In this document: positions 44,987 to 53,627 of the stretch, in pieces
Layout of the letters: every line of letters begins with the position of its first letter
How positions within the stretch are numbered: position 1 is the stretch's first letter
Assembly: GCA_903884425.1 (NCBI GenBank)
Contig: CAISEP010000016.1
Coordinates: 1-64,000, forward strand
DNA length: 64,000 nt
Direction: 5' to 3'
Source of the DNA: an uncultured Caulobacterales bacterium
GTDB lineage: Bacteria > Pseudomonadota > Alphaproteobacteria > Caulobacterales > Caulobacteraceae
Notes under the pieces: model-generated
What the model was told of the DNA's origin: nothing
The model's database searches: none
Seen by the model: only the letters and a program-made list of their open reading frames with translations
Translations under genes and position numbers: made by a program

Positions 44987-45032
44987 AGTAATTAGCGTTA
45001 TTTTTCTATATTTATCAATGCATAGAAGTTTT
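44987..45032 (-). promoter_or_regulatory. AT-rich promoter region of the receptor operon
   Basis: An AT-rich stretch (TTATTTTTCTATATTTATCAATG on the plus strand) in the 346-bp gap between the LacI gene and the receptor gene. It lies upstream of the candidate operator in the direction of transcription, so a repressor bound at 44891-44904 could block elongation or initiation. The rest of the gap shows no coding frame or further motif that I can support. Confidence 0.4.
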
Positions 45033-45139
45033 CCCGGTCGCCATGGCAAATCCGGGGCGCGGAGGCCTTCATCGTGTCGGGATGCGGGCCGGATCGGCCG
45101 CCGGGACGCGTTCGCGGGCCGAAATTGGAAGCCCTACCA

Positions 45140-46192
45140 TCACTGCTGGCGCAGCGGTCCAGCCGGTCCGGACGTATCCCGCACCACCAGGCGATGGGGC
45201 ACGATCTCCGTCCGGGGATCATTGCCGCCGCCCTTGATCCGCTCCACCAGCATGCGGGCGGCGGTGTAGCCGAGGGTCTTGATCGGATGGTGGATGGTCG
45301 TCAGCGGCGGCCAGATGATTTCCGAAATCGGCGTGTCGTCGAAGCCGACGATGGAGACGTCTCCGGGGATATCCAGGCCGATCCGGTGGGCGGAGAACAG
45401 GGCCCCCACCGCCATGTCGTCATTGGCGCAGACCAGCGCCGTCGGGCGGTCGTCCGCGGTCAGCAGGGCCTGGGCCAGCTCCACCCCCGACCGGAAGGTG
45501 AAGTTGCCCTGCTCCGCCCGATAGGCCGACGGGTCGAGCCCGGCCCTGGCCAGGGCCCGCTTGAACCCCTCGAAGCGGTCCTCTGCGGACAGGTGCCCGG
45601 CCAGCCCGCGAAGATAGCCGAAGCGCCGATGGCCAAGGCCCAGCAGGTGCAGGGCCAGTTCATGCCCGGCGGATTCCTCGTCGATTCGCACCCCGTTGGC
45701 ACGGGTGCTGGCGGCCCGGCCGGGGGAAATGCACGAGACCGGGAAGCCGAGGCTGTTGAGGCTGTCGATCAGCTCCAGGTCATCGGAAAACGGCGGGGTC
45801 AGGATCAGGCCCTCGCACCCGCGGGCGGCCACCAGACCCAGGATCTTGGCGCGCCCCTCCGCCGCCCGTTCGCTGACGGTCTGGACCACCAGCTGGATGC
45901 CGGCCTCGGTGCAGGCGCGCAGGGCCCCCAGTTCCAGACCGGACTGGTAGTAGGAATTCGGCTCGCTCTCGACGTCGGACTCGACCACCAGGGCAAGCAC
46001 GTGCATCCGTCCGCCGGCCAGTGACCGGGCCTGCATGTTGACGGTGTAGCCCAGCATCTCGACGGCCTTGAAGACCCGGTCGCGGACGCTGTCGCGGACA
46101 TTCGGGTTGCCGTTGAGCACGCGGGAAACCGTGACCCGGGCCACGCCGGCAAGCGCCGCGACGTCGTCGATGGTAGGCTTCTTTCCGCCCAA
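45140..46192 (-). CDS. LacI-family transcriptional regulator
   Basis: A 350-residue repressor. Residues 5-27 form the helix-turn-helix (PTIDDVAALAGVARVTVSRV), followed by the hinge helix with the LAGGRMHV link, and a periplasmic-binding-protein-like effector domain (VLALVVESDV, SIVGFDDTPIS). The TTG at 46192 is the best start: GGAAAGG sits eight bases upstream and the helix-turn-helix then begins at residue 5. The open frame continues to ATG 46276, but that extension would include the terminator hairpin of the next gene. It is upstream of the receptor on the same strand and most likely controls that operon through the site at 44891-44904. Confidence 0.87.
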   Translation of the reverse strand: MGGKKPTIDDVAALAGVARVTVSRVLNGNPNVRDSVRDRVFKAVEMLGYTVNMQARSLAGGRMHVLALVVESDVESEPNSYYQSGLELGALRACTEAGIQLVVQTVSERAAEGRAKILGLVAARGCEGLILTPPFSDDLELIDSLNSLGFPVSCISPGRAASTRANGVRIDEESAGHELALHLLGLGHRRFGYLRGLAGHLSAEDRFEGFKRALARAGLDPSAYRAEQGNFTFRSGVELAQALLTADDRPTALVCANDDMAVGALFSAHRIGLDIPGDVSIVGFDDTPISEIIWPPLTTIHHPIKTLGYTAARMLVERIKGGGNDPRTEIVPHRLVVRDTSGPAGPLRQQ

Positions 46193-46249
46193 CTCCGCGC
46201 CTTTCCCAGATGTTCGACCGAGGCTGGCTATGCGGCAGATCGCCGTCAA

Positions 46250-46288
46250 AGACAAGGATGCCCCCGGCCGCGCCATGCCCGGGGGGGC
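46250..46288 (-). terminator. Candidate terminator after the phosphatase gene
   Basis: A GC stem GCCCCCGG (46260-46267) with CCGGGGGGGC (46279-46288), 23 bp past the phosphatase stop on the minus strand, followed there by the T-rich ATCCTTGTCTTTG. It separates the phosphatase transcript from the LacI gene. Confidence 0.5.
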
Positions 46289-46311
46289 GCAGGCTCACGG
46301 CGGCCCTGACC

Positions 46312-47955
46312 TCAGTGGCCGGCGGCGTGACAGGTGTCGTTCGCGCCCGGGTCGAGATCGAGGCACCGGCCGTCGATCTCCGCCGCGGGGATCGGCAGGT
46401 CCACCAGCGCCGCCAGGGTCGGCAGGATGTCCACCGTCTCCACCGGCAGGGGCTGCTCGAAGCCCGGGGCACCGGGGCGATAGAACAGGATCGGCACCCG
46501 CCGGTCATAGTTCCAGACCGACCCGTGGGTGGCGATCAGCAGGTGCGGATCGGGCACCGGGGTCACGTGCGGCTTCAGGGCCACCAGCAGGTCGCCGGAC
46601 CGGGCCGGGTCGAAGCTCGCCCGGAACCGCTCCGCCACGCTCCACTCGTCCACCGGACCCGTCGGCGAGGGCATCCGGCGCAGTTCCTCCGCCGTGAACA
46701 CCGCGGCGACCTGGGGATGGGCGAGATAGCGCGCCCGGGCTGCGGACAGCACCCGGCTGCGCAGGGCGTCCGGCACGTCCGGAGCCAGATAGATATCGCC
46801 GAACGGGGCCCCGCCCACCAGCACCGGGCCGGTCAGGCCGAACTCCGAGGCGAGGCTCCGACCCATGGCCGCGGGGAGCAGCGCCGCATCGGCCCGGACC
46901 GCATCGGTCACCGAGCGGGTCCGGTTGCGCTCCGGCATGTCGTGGCCGCCGTGGTCGGCGGTCAGCACCACCACATAGGGCACATGGGTCGCATCCAGGG
47001 CCGCCAGGATCCGCCCGACATTCTCGTCGACGCCCATCAGCTGGGCGCACATCTCCGCCCCCTCCGTGCCGAAGCCGTGGCCCACATAGTCCGTCGCCGA
47101 CAGGCCGATGGACAGGACGTCCGGGGCGCTGCCCTGGCCCAGCTTCATGTCCTGGATCAGGCCGATGGCGATGTCCGTCGTGGCCCGGTCGAAGGCGAGG
47201 GAGGCGCGGAAGCCCGAATAGTCCCCCGCCGCCCGGGCCAGCGGCGTCCCGAAGGTCCGGTCGGCGACGCGGATGTCGCTGGCCCGGCTGCGGCAGACGG
47301 CCGGGACCACGGCCGGGTCCGCCCGGGTCATGGCGTCGGCCACGGCGGCATTGACCCGCCGCACCACGGCGGGAACCGGCTTCGCATTGGTCTTCAGGGT
47401 CACATAGGCCTTGCCGTTCCAGAACCAGGGCTCGTCGATGGCATGTCCGCCCATCATGATCGCCGCCCGGTCCTTGCCCGCCACGGACACGACCCGGCTG
47501 GCCGGGTTGGCGGCCTTCATCCGGTCTCCCAGGGTCGGCACCCGGAGGTGGACCGGGGACACCACATAGTTGGCGGAGGACGTGCCCGGCTCCGTCGGAT
47601 CCTCGGTGCAGTAGACCCGCTTGTCCGCCCGGGGCACGCCGAACTCGTACCAGTCATTGGCGATGATGCCGGTTCGCGCGGGATGGGACCCGGTCAGGAT
47701 CGTGGAATGCCCGGGGCAGGTCTCCGTCGCCGCGTGGCTCTGGAAGCCGGAGGGGAACACCGGGCCGGTCTGCAGGCGGCGAAGGCCCCCCGTGAACAGG
47801 GGGCGGTATTCCGCGAACAGGTCCGCGGAGAACTGATCTACGGAAATCGCGACGATCAGCCGGGGCGCGGGGGGAGCCGTCGGGGCGGCCGCAACCGGAC
47901 CGGCCGGAACCGCCGATGCGGCGAGGAGCAGACTGAACAGGGAACCGATGAACAT
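46312..47955 (-). CDS. PafA-like alkaline phosphatase family protein, exported
   Basis: A 547-residue alkaline phosphatase/phosphodiesterase-superfamily enzyme. After a signal peptide (residues 1-24) come AISVDQFSADLFAEY (first metal Asp), the nucleophile segment TETCPGHSTILTGSHPA (Thr, probably in ETCPG), NDWYE, GLSATDYVGHGFG and LTADHGGHD (metal Asp/His). The order and spacing fit PafA-type calcium- and phosphate-tolerant monoesterases and the nucleotide pyrophosphatase group. It probably liberates phosphate in the periplasm. It is upstream of the LacI gene but is separated from it by a stem-loop, so it is a separate transcript. Confidence 0.85.
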   Translation of the reverse strand: MFIGSLFSLLLAASAVPAGPVAAAPTAPPAPRLIVAISVDQFSADLFAEYRPLFTGGLRRLQTGPVFPSGFQSHAATETCPGHSTILTGSHPARTGIIANDWYEFGVPRADKRVYCTEDPTEPGTSSANYVVSPVHLRVPTLGDRMKAANPASRVVSVAGKDRAAIMMGGHAIDEPWFWNGKAYVTLKTNAKPVPAVVRRVNAAVADAMTRADPAVVPAVCRSRASDIRVADRTFGTPLARAAGDYSGFRASLAFDRATTDIAIGLIQDMKLGQGSAPDVLSIGLSATDYVGHGFGTEGAEMCAQLMGVDENVGRILAALDATHVPYVVVLTADHGGHDMPERNRTRSVTDAVRADAALLPAAMGRSLASEFGLTGPVLVGGAPFGDIYLAPDVPDALRSRVLSAARARYLAHPQVAAVFTAEELRRMPSPTGPVDEWSVAERFRASFDPARSGDLLVALKPHVTPVPDPHLLIATHGSVWNYDRRVPILFYRPGAPGFEQPLPVETVDILPTLAALVDLPIPAAEIDGRCLDLDPGANDTCHAAGH

Positions 47956-48083
47956 GGGACAGGTCCTAGCCGGGCATGGGCGGTGAGGGCACCGGACACC
48001 GGACTTAGTTCGTAAACGGATCGATTTCCAGCCGATTCTCCGCCGCCCCGCCGCCCCGGCCGTTCGGCCCGGGCGACGCGATC

Positions 48084-49799
48084 CTACCGTTCGAGGGCCT
48101 CCAGCAGGGAGAACAGCGCCTCCACCTGGATCGGCTTCTGCAGATGCCCGTCGAGGCCCGCCTCCAGCTGCTCGGCCACCTGATGGGACATGGCGTCGGC
48201 GGAAAAGCCGAAGATCGGCGTCCGGTCCCGGCTCTGGGCCTGCTCCAGGGTGCGGATGGCCCGGGTCGCGGCCAGTCCGTCCATGCCGGGCATCTGGACA
48301 TCCATCAGCACCAGGTCCCAGCTTTCGCGCTTCCAGGCCTCCACCGCCTTCTCACCGTCGGCTTCGATCCGGTAGTCCACGCCCGCGAGCTTCAGGAGGC
48401 CCGAGATGACCAGCTGGTTGGTGGGATGATCCTCCGCCACCAGCACCCGGATCGGGGGCGATCCTGAGTTCCCGCGGGCCGGGCCGGGCCGACCGGAGAT
48501 CATGCCGGGCACGGTCGGCGGGTTCACAGTCAGGGGCCGGACCGGCGAAAGGGGCAGGGACAGGATGAACCGCGAGCCCTGGCCCCTGGTCGAGACGCAG
48601 GACACCTCTCCCCCCATGAGCCGCGCCAGCTCCCGGCAGATGGTGAGGCCGAGGCCCGTGCCGGTCTTCACCTGCCCGTTGCGCTCGATCTGCGAGAACT
48701 CCCGGAACAGCTGCTCGATGTCCGTTGGCGACAGGCCGGGCCCGGTATCGCTCACCTCGATGGCGATGCCGCCCTCCCGCCGGTGGGTGGTCAGGGCGAC
48801 CTCTCCCGCGTCGGTGAATTTCACGGCATTGGCCAGCAGGTTCTGGACGATCTGTCCCACCCGCGGGCCGTCCACGTCGAAATGGGCATCGACGGCCCCC
48901 AGGTCGGAACGGAATCGCAGTCCCTTCTCCTCGGCGATGATGCGGAAGGCCGCGCAGGCGGGCTCCAGGGCCAGGCGCAGGTTCTGCGGGGTCGGGGTGA
49001 GGGTCAGCTTGCCGGCCTCGATCTTGGAGAAGTCGAGGAGGTCGTTCAGCAGCGACAGAAGGGCCCGGCCAGACTGGCGGATCAGGTCCAGATGCGCTCT
49101 CTGCTTCTCCGGCACGCCCTCCATGGCCATCAGATCGGCAATCCCGAGGACGCCGTTGAGGGGCGTGCGGATCTCGTGCCCCATCCGGGCGACGAACATG
49201 CTCTTGGCCAGATTGGCGCGGGCCGCCTCCATCCGCGACTCCACCAGGCCCGTCAGGGCCCGGGACGTGGTCACCGACGCGGTGAAGGTGTTGGCGATGA
49301 AGACGACCCCCACCAAGAGGAAGATGGCGCGACTGTCCGGCCCGGCCACGGCATAGAGGTTCAGGATCAGGGCCAGCGCATGGGCCGGCGCATTGGTGAA
49401 GAAGGCCCAGCGGCGCATGTCCCGCTGCGATGCGATGCTGATCAGGCCCGCCACGCTGATCAGAAGCCCGACCACCGGACCCGGCATGGGGTGGAACGGC
49501 GTGAAGAAGGCCGGGATCGCCGCCAGCCAGCACAGCAGCACCGTGAACATCTTCACCTGATCAAGTTCGACCGGTGCGGACAGATCACCTTCGTCCGCAT
49601 GCTTGTTCATCAGCTGATGCAGAAGCCAGATCAGATAGGCTTCGACGATCAGGCAGGATCCCAGCCAAAGTCCGGCCTCGATCCAGGAAAACACACCAAG
49701 ACGTACGATCAACAAACCAACAAAAATCATCGACAATATTCGCGCGAAAGTGCGCGTATTGTAGTTGTGATTTATAACCTGAAGTTGGAGAAAGTTCAT
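48084..49799 (-). CDS. Hybrid sensor histidine kinase with receiver domain
   Basis: A 571-residue membrane kinase. Six or so N-terminal hydrophobic helices (about residues 18-180) form a membrane sensor without a periplasmic loop domain. Then come the HisKA helix with phospho-acceptor His208 (GHEIRTPLNG), the ATPase domain (NAVKFTD, DTGPGL, GTGLGL) and a C-terminal receiver with phospho-acceptor Asp500 (LMDVQMPGMDG) and the conserved Lys in QKPIQ. There is no Hpt domain, so a separate phosphotransfer protein would carry the signal. ATG 49799 is chosen; GTG 49808 is in frame. The signal sensed is unknown. Confidence 0.87.
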   Translation of the reverse strand: MNFLQLQVINHNYNTRTFARILSMIFVGLLIVRLGVFSWIEAGLWLGSCLIVEAYLIWLLHQLMNKHADEGDLSAPVELDQVKMFTVLLCWLAAIPAFFTPFHPMPGPVVGLLISVAGLISIASQRDMRRWAFFTNAPAHALALILNLYAVAGPDSRAIFLLVGVVFIANTFTASVTTSRALTGLVESRMEAARANLAKSMFVARMGHEIRTPLNGVLGIADLMAMEGVPEKQRAHLDLIRQSGRALLSLLNDLLDFSKIEAGKLTLTPTPQNLRLALEPACAAFRIIAEEKGLRFRSDLGAVDAHFDVDGPRVGQIVQNLLANAVKFTDAGEVALTTHRREGGIAIEVSDTGPGLSPTDIEQLFREFSQIERNGQVKTGTGLGLTICRELARLMGGEVSCVSTRGQGSRFILSLPLSPVRPLTVNPPTVPGMISGRPGPARGNSGSPPIRVLVAEDHPTNQLVISGLLKLAGVDYRIEADGEKAVEAWKRESWDLVLMDVQMPGMDGLAATRAIRTLEQAQSRDRTPIFGFSADAMSHQVAEQLEAGLDGHLQKPIQVEALFSLLEALER

Positions 49800-49868
49800 C
49801 GAGGTCACCGAGACCGGAATAGAGGATTAATTCCATTTAAACTTGGAATATGAACTCCAACGGTTGGG

Positions 49869-49897
49869 ATAATCTTACGATTTCTAGAATTGAGCAA
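49869..49897 (-). promoter_or_regulatory. Candidate promoter for the histidine kinase
   Basis: On the minus strand TTGCTC (49897-49892) and GATTAT (49874-49869) are 17 bases apart, inside an AT-rich patch about 70 bp upstream of the kinase start. Agreement with the sigma-70 boxes is only partial. Confidence 0.35.
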
Positions 49898-49931
49898 TAC
49901 CCGCTTCCGGCACGCGGCCGGGAGACGCCGT

Positions 49932-51155
49932 CTAGCGGCCGGCTTCGCCCTTTGCCCGCAGGGGCCGGGCCGCCCGCGCCGGGTCATGGGGAAGGGCGCT
50001 CAGGCCCTTGGCCAGGGCCCCGATCGGCTCGGCGGCCGGTGCGCAGACCGCGGGTCCGGACACGAAGGTCACGCCGCCCCGGAGGCAGGCCGCCAGCTCC
50101 CGTTGGCTGTCGAGATTGCCGACGCTCTGCCACAGGTGCCGGGTCCGGTACTGGAGCGCGGCCTCGGTGAAGCGGGCGATGGCATTGGCCCGGGTCTGGG
50201 CATGGCTGCCGGTGAGGGCCAGGGTGACGCTGGTGGCCAGCCCCGGCGGCAGTTCCTCCAGGCGAAAGCCCGGATCCTCCACCCGAAGATCGATGTGCCG
50301 GAAATAGGGGTCGAGCGCGGCCTTGAGGGCGGTCAGCGACTGGAAGCTGGGGGACCTCGGCGTGTGGGTCACCGTGGCCACCAGGTCCTGGCGGCGGCGC
50401 AGGCGCAGGGCATCGGCCCGCTCCACGAAGGCGGCACGCCAGCGGGGCCTGTTCAGGGAGTGGAAGTTCACCGGAACGAAGGCGAAGCCCGCGCTCTGCT
50501 GCTCCGCCACGGCCAGGGCCTGCAGGGCGTCCTCGAGGCCGCCGTCCCCGAGAATGTCGGCAAGGGGCGCTTCGACGGAGTCGAGGGCCGTGGACGGCAC
50601 CCCCTGTCCCGGCACCAGGGCCGAGCCGACGAAGGCCTGGCGGGGCAGGTTGTAGACGCCGTGATAGGTGATCGGCTGGACCGCGGCGGGCCGGAGCTCC
50701 GGCTGTGCGGCGGGCCGGGGCAGGGTGCGGCCCTGTGGCACCACCACCGTCACCGCGTCCCGGGTGATGCGGGTCACGCGGCCCATCAGGACCCCGTCGT
50801 CCTCCCCCGCCAGCAGGCGCGCCATTTCCGCCCGGTCGGCCTTGGCGAAGCGGGAGACGCTGGTGGGATCGCCATCGAAGCTGAGCAGGGTCACCTCGCC
50901 CTCGCCCCGCTGGCCGAACAGGCGCCGGTGCAGGGTTTCCGCCAGGGCCTGCAGCTCCCGGGTGTCGATCTCCTCCACCTGCGGATCGGCCAGGGCAAAG
51001 GCGAAGGGGGCGATCGGCCCGAACCGGCGGGGCCATTCCCACCGGGTCTCCAGATAGGCGCTGACCGCCTTGGCCACCACCGACGCCCCCAGACCGGGGT
51101 CCGCGAACCGGGCGTCGGATCCGATGAAGATGCGCAGACATGCAAGGGCGGCCAT
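49932..51155 (-). CDS. Hypothetical protein with probable degenerate EAL domain
   Basis: A 407-residue cytoplasmic protein I do not recognise by name. The C-terminal 230 residues follow the order of an EAL phosphodiesterase barrel without its catalytic residues: TYHGVYNLPRQAFVGSALVPG at the first strand, FVPVNFHSL in place of the usual NLS strand, LVATVTHTP in place of the ExTE strand, FRHIDLRVEDP, and LWQSVGNLDSQRELAACLRGGVTFVSGP in place of the AEGVE...QG ending. The N-terminal 150 residues have no clear match. If the reading is right it would be a c-di-GMP-binding or protein-binding pseudoenzyme. ATG 51155 has a weak AGG upstream. It is divergent from the small gene at 51260. Confidence 0.6.
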   Translation of the reverse strand: MAALACLRIFIGSDARFADPGLGASVVAKAVSAYLETRWEWPRRFGPIAPFAFALADPQVEEIDTRELQALAETLHRRLFGQRGEGEVTLLSFDGDPTSVSRFAKADRAEMARLLAGEDDGVLMGRVTRITRDAVTVVVPQGRTLPRPAAQPELRPAAVQPITYHGVYNLPRQAFVGSALVPGQGVPSTALDSVEAPLADILGDGGLEDALQALAVAEQQSAGFAFVPVNFHSLNRPRWRAAFVERADALRLRRRQDLVATVTHTPRSPSFQSLTALKAALDPYFRHIDLRVEDPGFRLEELPPGLATSVTLALTGSHAQTRANAIARFTEAALQYRTRHLWQSVGNLDSQRELAACLRGGVTFVSGPAVCAPAAEPIGALAKGLSALPHDPARAARPLRAKGEAGR

Positions 51156-51259
51156 GGGACCTGTTTCGCACGCCTTGGTGAGAATTTGCCTAATGCGACC
51201 CTTGATCCGACGGCGGCGCGGGGGTGGCGCGGGCACGGCCGCCGAGGTATCTCCCCTGC

Positions 51260-51589
51260 ATGGCGCGCACCAGGCAGAACCCTGAATTCGAGATCGAGGT
51301 CGACGGTCACCCCTATGCCTGGCGGATCCACCGGCTGCCGCGGGAGGCCCGGGACCCGTCGGAGCGTCGCGGCAAGGCCCTGGCCGTGCGGCACCGGGAG
51401 GGTCAGCGGGAAGCCATTCTCGAATTCCCGCCGGAAGCCCAGCAGCGGTTCGGCGCACCGCTGCTGAAGCCCGGCCAGATTCCGGCGGATCTGGTGGCGC
51501 GGGCCATCACCTCCGCCCTCGCCGCCGGGTGGGAGCCCCTGTCCCGGGGCAAGACCGTGACCATCGTGGTGGACGCCACCGGCGGCTGA
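51260..51589 (+). CDS. Conserved hypothetical protein (109 aa)
   Basis: A 109-residue soluble protein, rich in Arg and Glu: FEIEVDGHPYAWRIHRLPRE, a polar middle, then LVARAITSALAAGWEPLSRGKTVTIVVD. The alternation of strands and one helix looks like a small alpha/beta domain. No catalytic or metal-binding pattern is visible and I do not know the family. ATG 51260 is preferred to the frame's earlier start at 51224 because it is closer to the first recognisable strand. It diverges from the pseudo-EAL gene, 104 bp apart, and is followed by the enoyl-CoA hydratase gene. Confidence 0.6.
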   Translation: MARTRQNPEFEIEVDGHPYAWRIHRLPREARDPSERRGKALAVRHREGQREAILEFPPEAQQRFGAPLLKPGQIPADLVARAITSALAAGWEPLSRGKTVTIVVDATGG

Positions 51590-51714
51590 GCCGTCCGCGC
51601 ACGGGGGTGCAACTCTGGCTGCGGCCATGGTCGCGCGGTGCGCCGGGATATGCTTCCCTGTTTCCCGACAACAATCCATGCGGCCGAAGGCACGGCCGCG
51701 GACGGGAGGCGAAG

Positions 51715-52503
51715 ATGACCGCACACCACATCCGCTACGAGGTCGACGGCGACGGGATCGCGACCCTGACCATCGACCGGGCGGACAAGCGCAATGCCAT
51801 GACCTATGCCATGCTGAACGCCTTCATCGAGAAGGTGGCGCAGGCCGGGGCCGATGACGCCGTCCGGGTGGTGATCGTCACCGGCGCCGGGGGCAGCTTC
51901 TGCGCCGGGACGGATCTCGCCGACCTGGCCACCATTCCGGGTGAGACCCGGGGCGTGCGCGGCGGCGCGCACGAGACCGGCCGGTGGTGGCCCCTGGTCG
52001 CCTGCCCCAAGCCCGTGATCGGGGCCATCGACGGCTCGGCTGTGGGCATGGGCGCGGAGTTCACCAGCCAGTGCGATGTCCGCATCGTCACCGACCGGGC
52101 CCGCTTTGCCTGGAACTTCGCCCATCGGGGCCTGGTGCCGGACACCGGTGCCGGCAGCTGGCTGCTGCCCCGGATCATCGGCCCGCACCGGGCGCTGCGC
52201 CTGCTCTACACCGGGGATTTCCTGAGCGCGCAGGAGGCCCACGCCATCGGCTATGCCGCCGAGATCGTCCCGCCGGAAGCGCTCGCCGACGCCGCTCTGG
52301 CCGAGGCCCGGCGCTATCTGAACTCGTCCCCCTTCTCCATCCGCCGGATCAAGTCCCTGGTCTGGCAGGGGCTGGAGCGGGACCTGTCCGAGCACATGGC
52401 CGCCCACGTCGAGGCCATGTCCGCGGCCTTCAAGTCCGAGGATCACAAGGAAGGTGTGGCGGCCTTCCTGGAACGGCGTCCCGCCCGGTTCACCGGCCGG
52501 TGA
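51715..52503 (+). CDS. Enoyl-CoA hydratase/isomerase family protein
   Basis: A 262-residue crotonase-fold enzyme. The CoA-binding strands RADKRNAM and FCAGTDL and the oxyanion loop GSAVGMGAEF are present. In the second active-site region it has NFAHRGLVPDTGAGSWLLPRIIG; the residue at the usual hydratase catalytic Glu is present as Asp in PDTGAG, as in several isomerase or hydratase-like members. It probably acts on an acyl-CoA in fatty-acid or aromatic degradation. A good ribosome-binding site (GGGAGG) precedes ATG 51715. No other acyl-CoA genes are adjacent. Confidence 0.85.
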   Translation: MTAHHIRYEVDGDGIATLTIDRADKRNAMTYAMLNAFIEKVAQAGADDAVRVVIVTGAGGSFCAGTDLADLATIPGETRGVRGGAHETGRWWPLVACPKPVIGAIDGSAVGMGAEFTSQCDVRIVTDRARFAWNFAHRGLVPDTGAGSWLLPRIIGPHRALRLLYTGDFLSAQEAHAIGYAAEIVPPEALADAALAEARRYLNSSPFSIRRIKSLVWQGLERDLSEHMAAHVEAMSAAFKSEDHKEGVAAFLERRPARFTGR

Positions 52504-52543
52504 CGCGACGGGTGAGGCTACGGGTGAGGCTATGGGGCGCGGG

Positions 52544-52924
52544 TCACCGCCGCAGCGTCACATAGAGCTCCCGCTCCAGCTGCCACTGTCCTCGGAGACA
52601 GCGCCAGGCGGCCATGTAGACCCCGCTCATCTCCACCCCGCCGGTCCAGCGGCCGACCCAGCGCCCCGTCTCCGCCGCCCGCGCGCCGTCGGCGGCGACC
52701 TCCACCGTCTCAGGCGTGCGCACATAGTCGATGAAGGCGGGATCGGCGAACTGCCCGGCAAAGGCGGCGACCACGGCCTGCGCCCCCTGGATCAGGTCGC
52801 CGTCCCCGACGATCAGCACCACGTCCTCGGTGAAGTGCGGGCGCAGCCGCGGGGCGTCATGGGCCGCGATCAGGCGGTTGGTCAGCTTGCGGCGGGCGCG
52901 GATGGCGGTCTGTGCGTCGGGCAT
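52544..52924 (-). CDS. NTF2-like (SnoaL/DUF4440-type) protein
   Basis: A 126-residue protein with the NTF2-like cone fold: N-terminal helices (AIRARRKLTNRLIAAHD), then DVVLIVGDGDLIQGAQAVVAAFAGQF and the beta-sheet part ending in a WQLERELYVTL strand. Family members include small isomerases and cyclases, as well as binding proteins; no catalytic residue can be fixed. ATG 52924 directly precedes the first helix. It lies between the convergent hydratase and the divergent DUF1003 gene. Confidence 0.75.
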   Translation of the reverse strand: MPDAQTAIRARRKLTNRLIAAHDAPRLRPHFTEDVVLIVGDGDLIQGAQAVVAAFAGQFADPAFIDYVRTPETVEVAADGARAAETGRWVGRWTGGVEMSGVYMAAWRCLRGQWQLERELYVTLRR

Positions 52925-53075
52925 GGACGGAGCCTGGCCCCATCCGGCCCCCACGCCAAGAGGCCCCGCCGGAATGCCCGTTCCGGTCCCCCACCCGCGG
53001 ATCGGCCCTTCGATTGCACCCCGGTTCGATCTAGGCTCGTCACCCGCTGCCCAAGATGACACCGAGGACCTGCCC

Positions 53076-53609
53076 ATGACCGACCTGTTGCGTGAAGACC
53101 TCCGGGATGCGGAGGCCGCCCTGCTGAAGGAACTGCGGGCCCAGCGCCGCCGGATCCGGGAGTGCTGGCTGGGGGACGGCACCCCGGGCCAGCTGACCCT
53201 TGGCCAGAAGATCGCCGACCAGGTCGCCGCGACCATGGGATCGTGGCGCTTCATCATCATCCAGACCTGCGCCCTGATGATCTGGGTGGCCCTGAACGTG
53301 ACCATGCTGGTCTATCACTGGGACCCGTACCCCTTCATCCTGCTGAACCTCGCCCTGTCCTTCCAGGCGGCCTATGCGGCGCCCTTCATCATGATGAGCC
53401 AGAACCGGCAGCAGGAGATCGACCGCCAGGCGGCGGAGGGGGACCATCAGGTCAATCTCAAGGCGGAGCTGGAGATCGAGCTGCTGCACCAGAAGGTGGA
53501 CGCCCTGCGGGAGCAGGAGTTCATGCTGCTGACGCAGAGCGTCCGCAAGCTGACGGAGATGTTGATGGAAGAGCGCGCGGCCCGGGGCGGCACCGCCGCC
53601 GCGGGCTGA
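53076..53609 (+). CDS. DUF1003 membrane protein
   Basis: A 177-residue inner-membrane protein. The core is the DUF1003 signature: LGQKIADQVAATMGSWRFI, first membrane helix (IIQTCALMIWVALNV), WDPYPFILLNLALSFQAAYAAPFIMMSQNRQ (second helix with the conserved Pro-Phe), followed by a charged cytoplasmic helix of the RQAAEGDHQVNLKAE type ending in a coiled coil. The topology (two helices, long amphipathic tail) is well known, the function is not. ATG 53076 is the first start before the domain. The gene is separate from the preceding NTF2-like gene, which runs the other way. Confidence 0.87.
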   Translation: MTDLLREDLRDAEAALLKELRAQRRRIRECWLGDGTPGQLTLGQKIADQVAATMGSWRFIIIQTCALMIWVALNVTMLVYHWDPYPFILLNLALSFQAAYAAPFIMMSQNRQQEIDRQAAEGDHQVNLKAELEIELLHQKVDALREQEFMLLTQSVRKLTEMLMEERAARGGTAAAG

Positions 53610-53627
53610 GGTCGCCGCCGGGCGCGG

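Noticed and set aside
46193-46276. A longer LacI protein starting at ATG 46276
   Set aside because: The extension has no similarity to the family and would contain the stem-loop that follows the phosphatase gene; TTG 46192 has a good ribosome-binding site.
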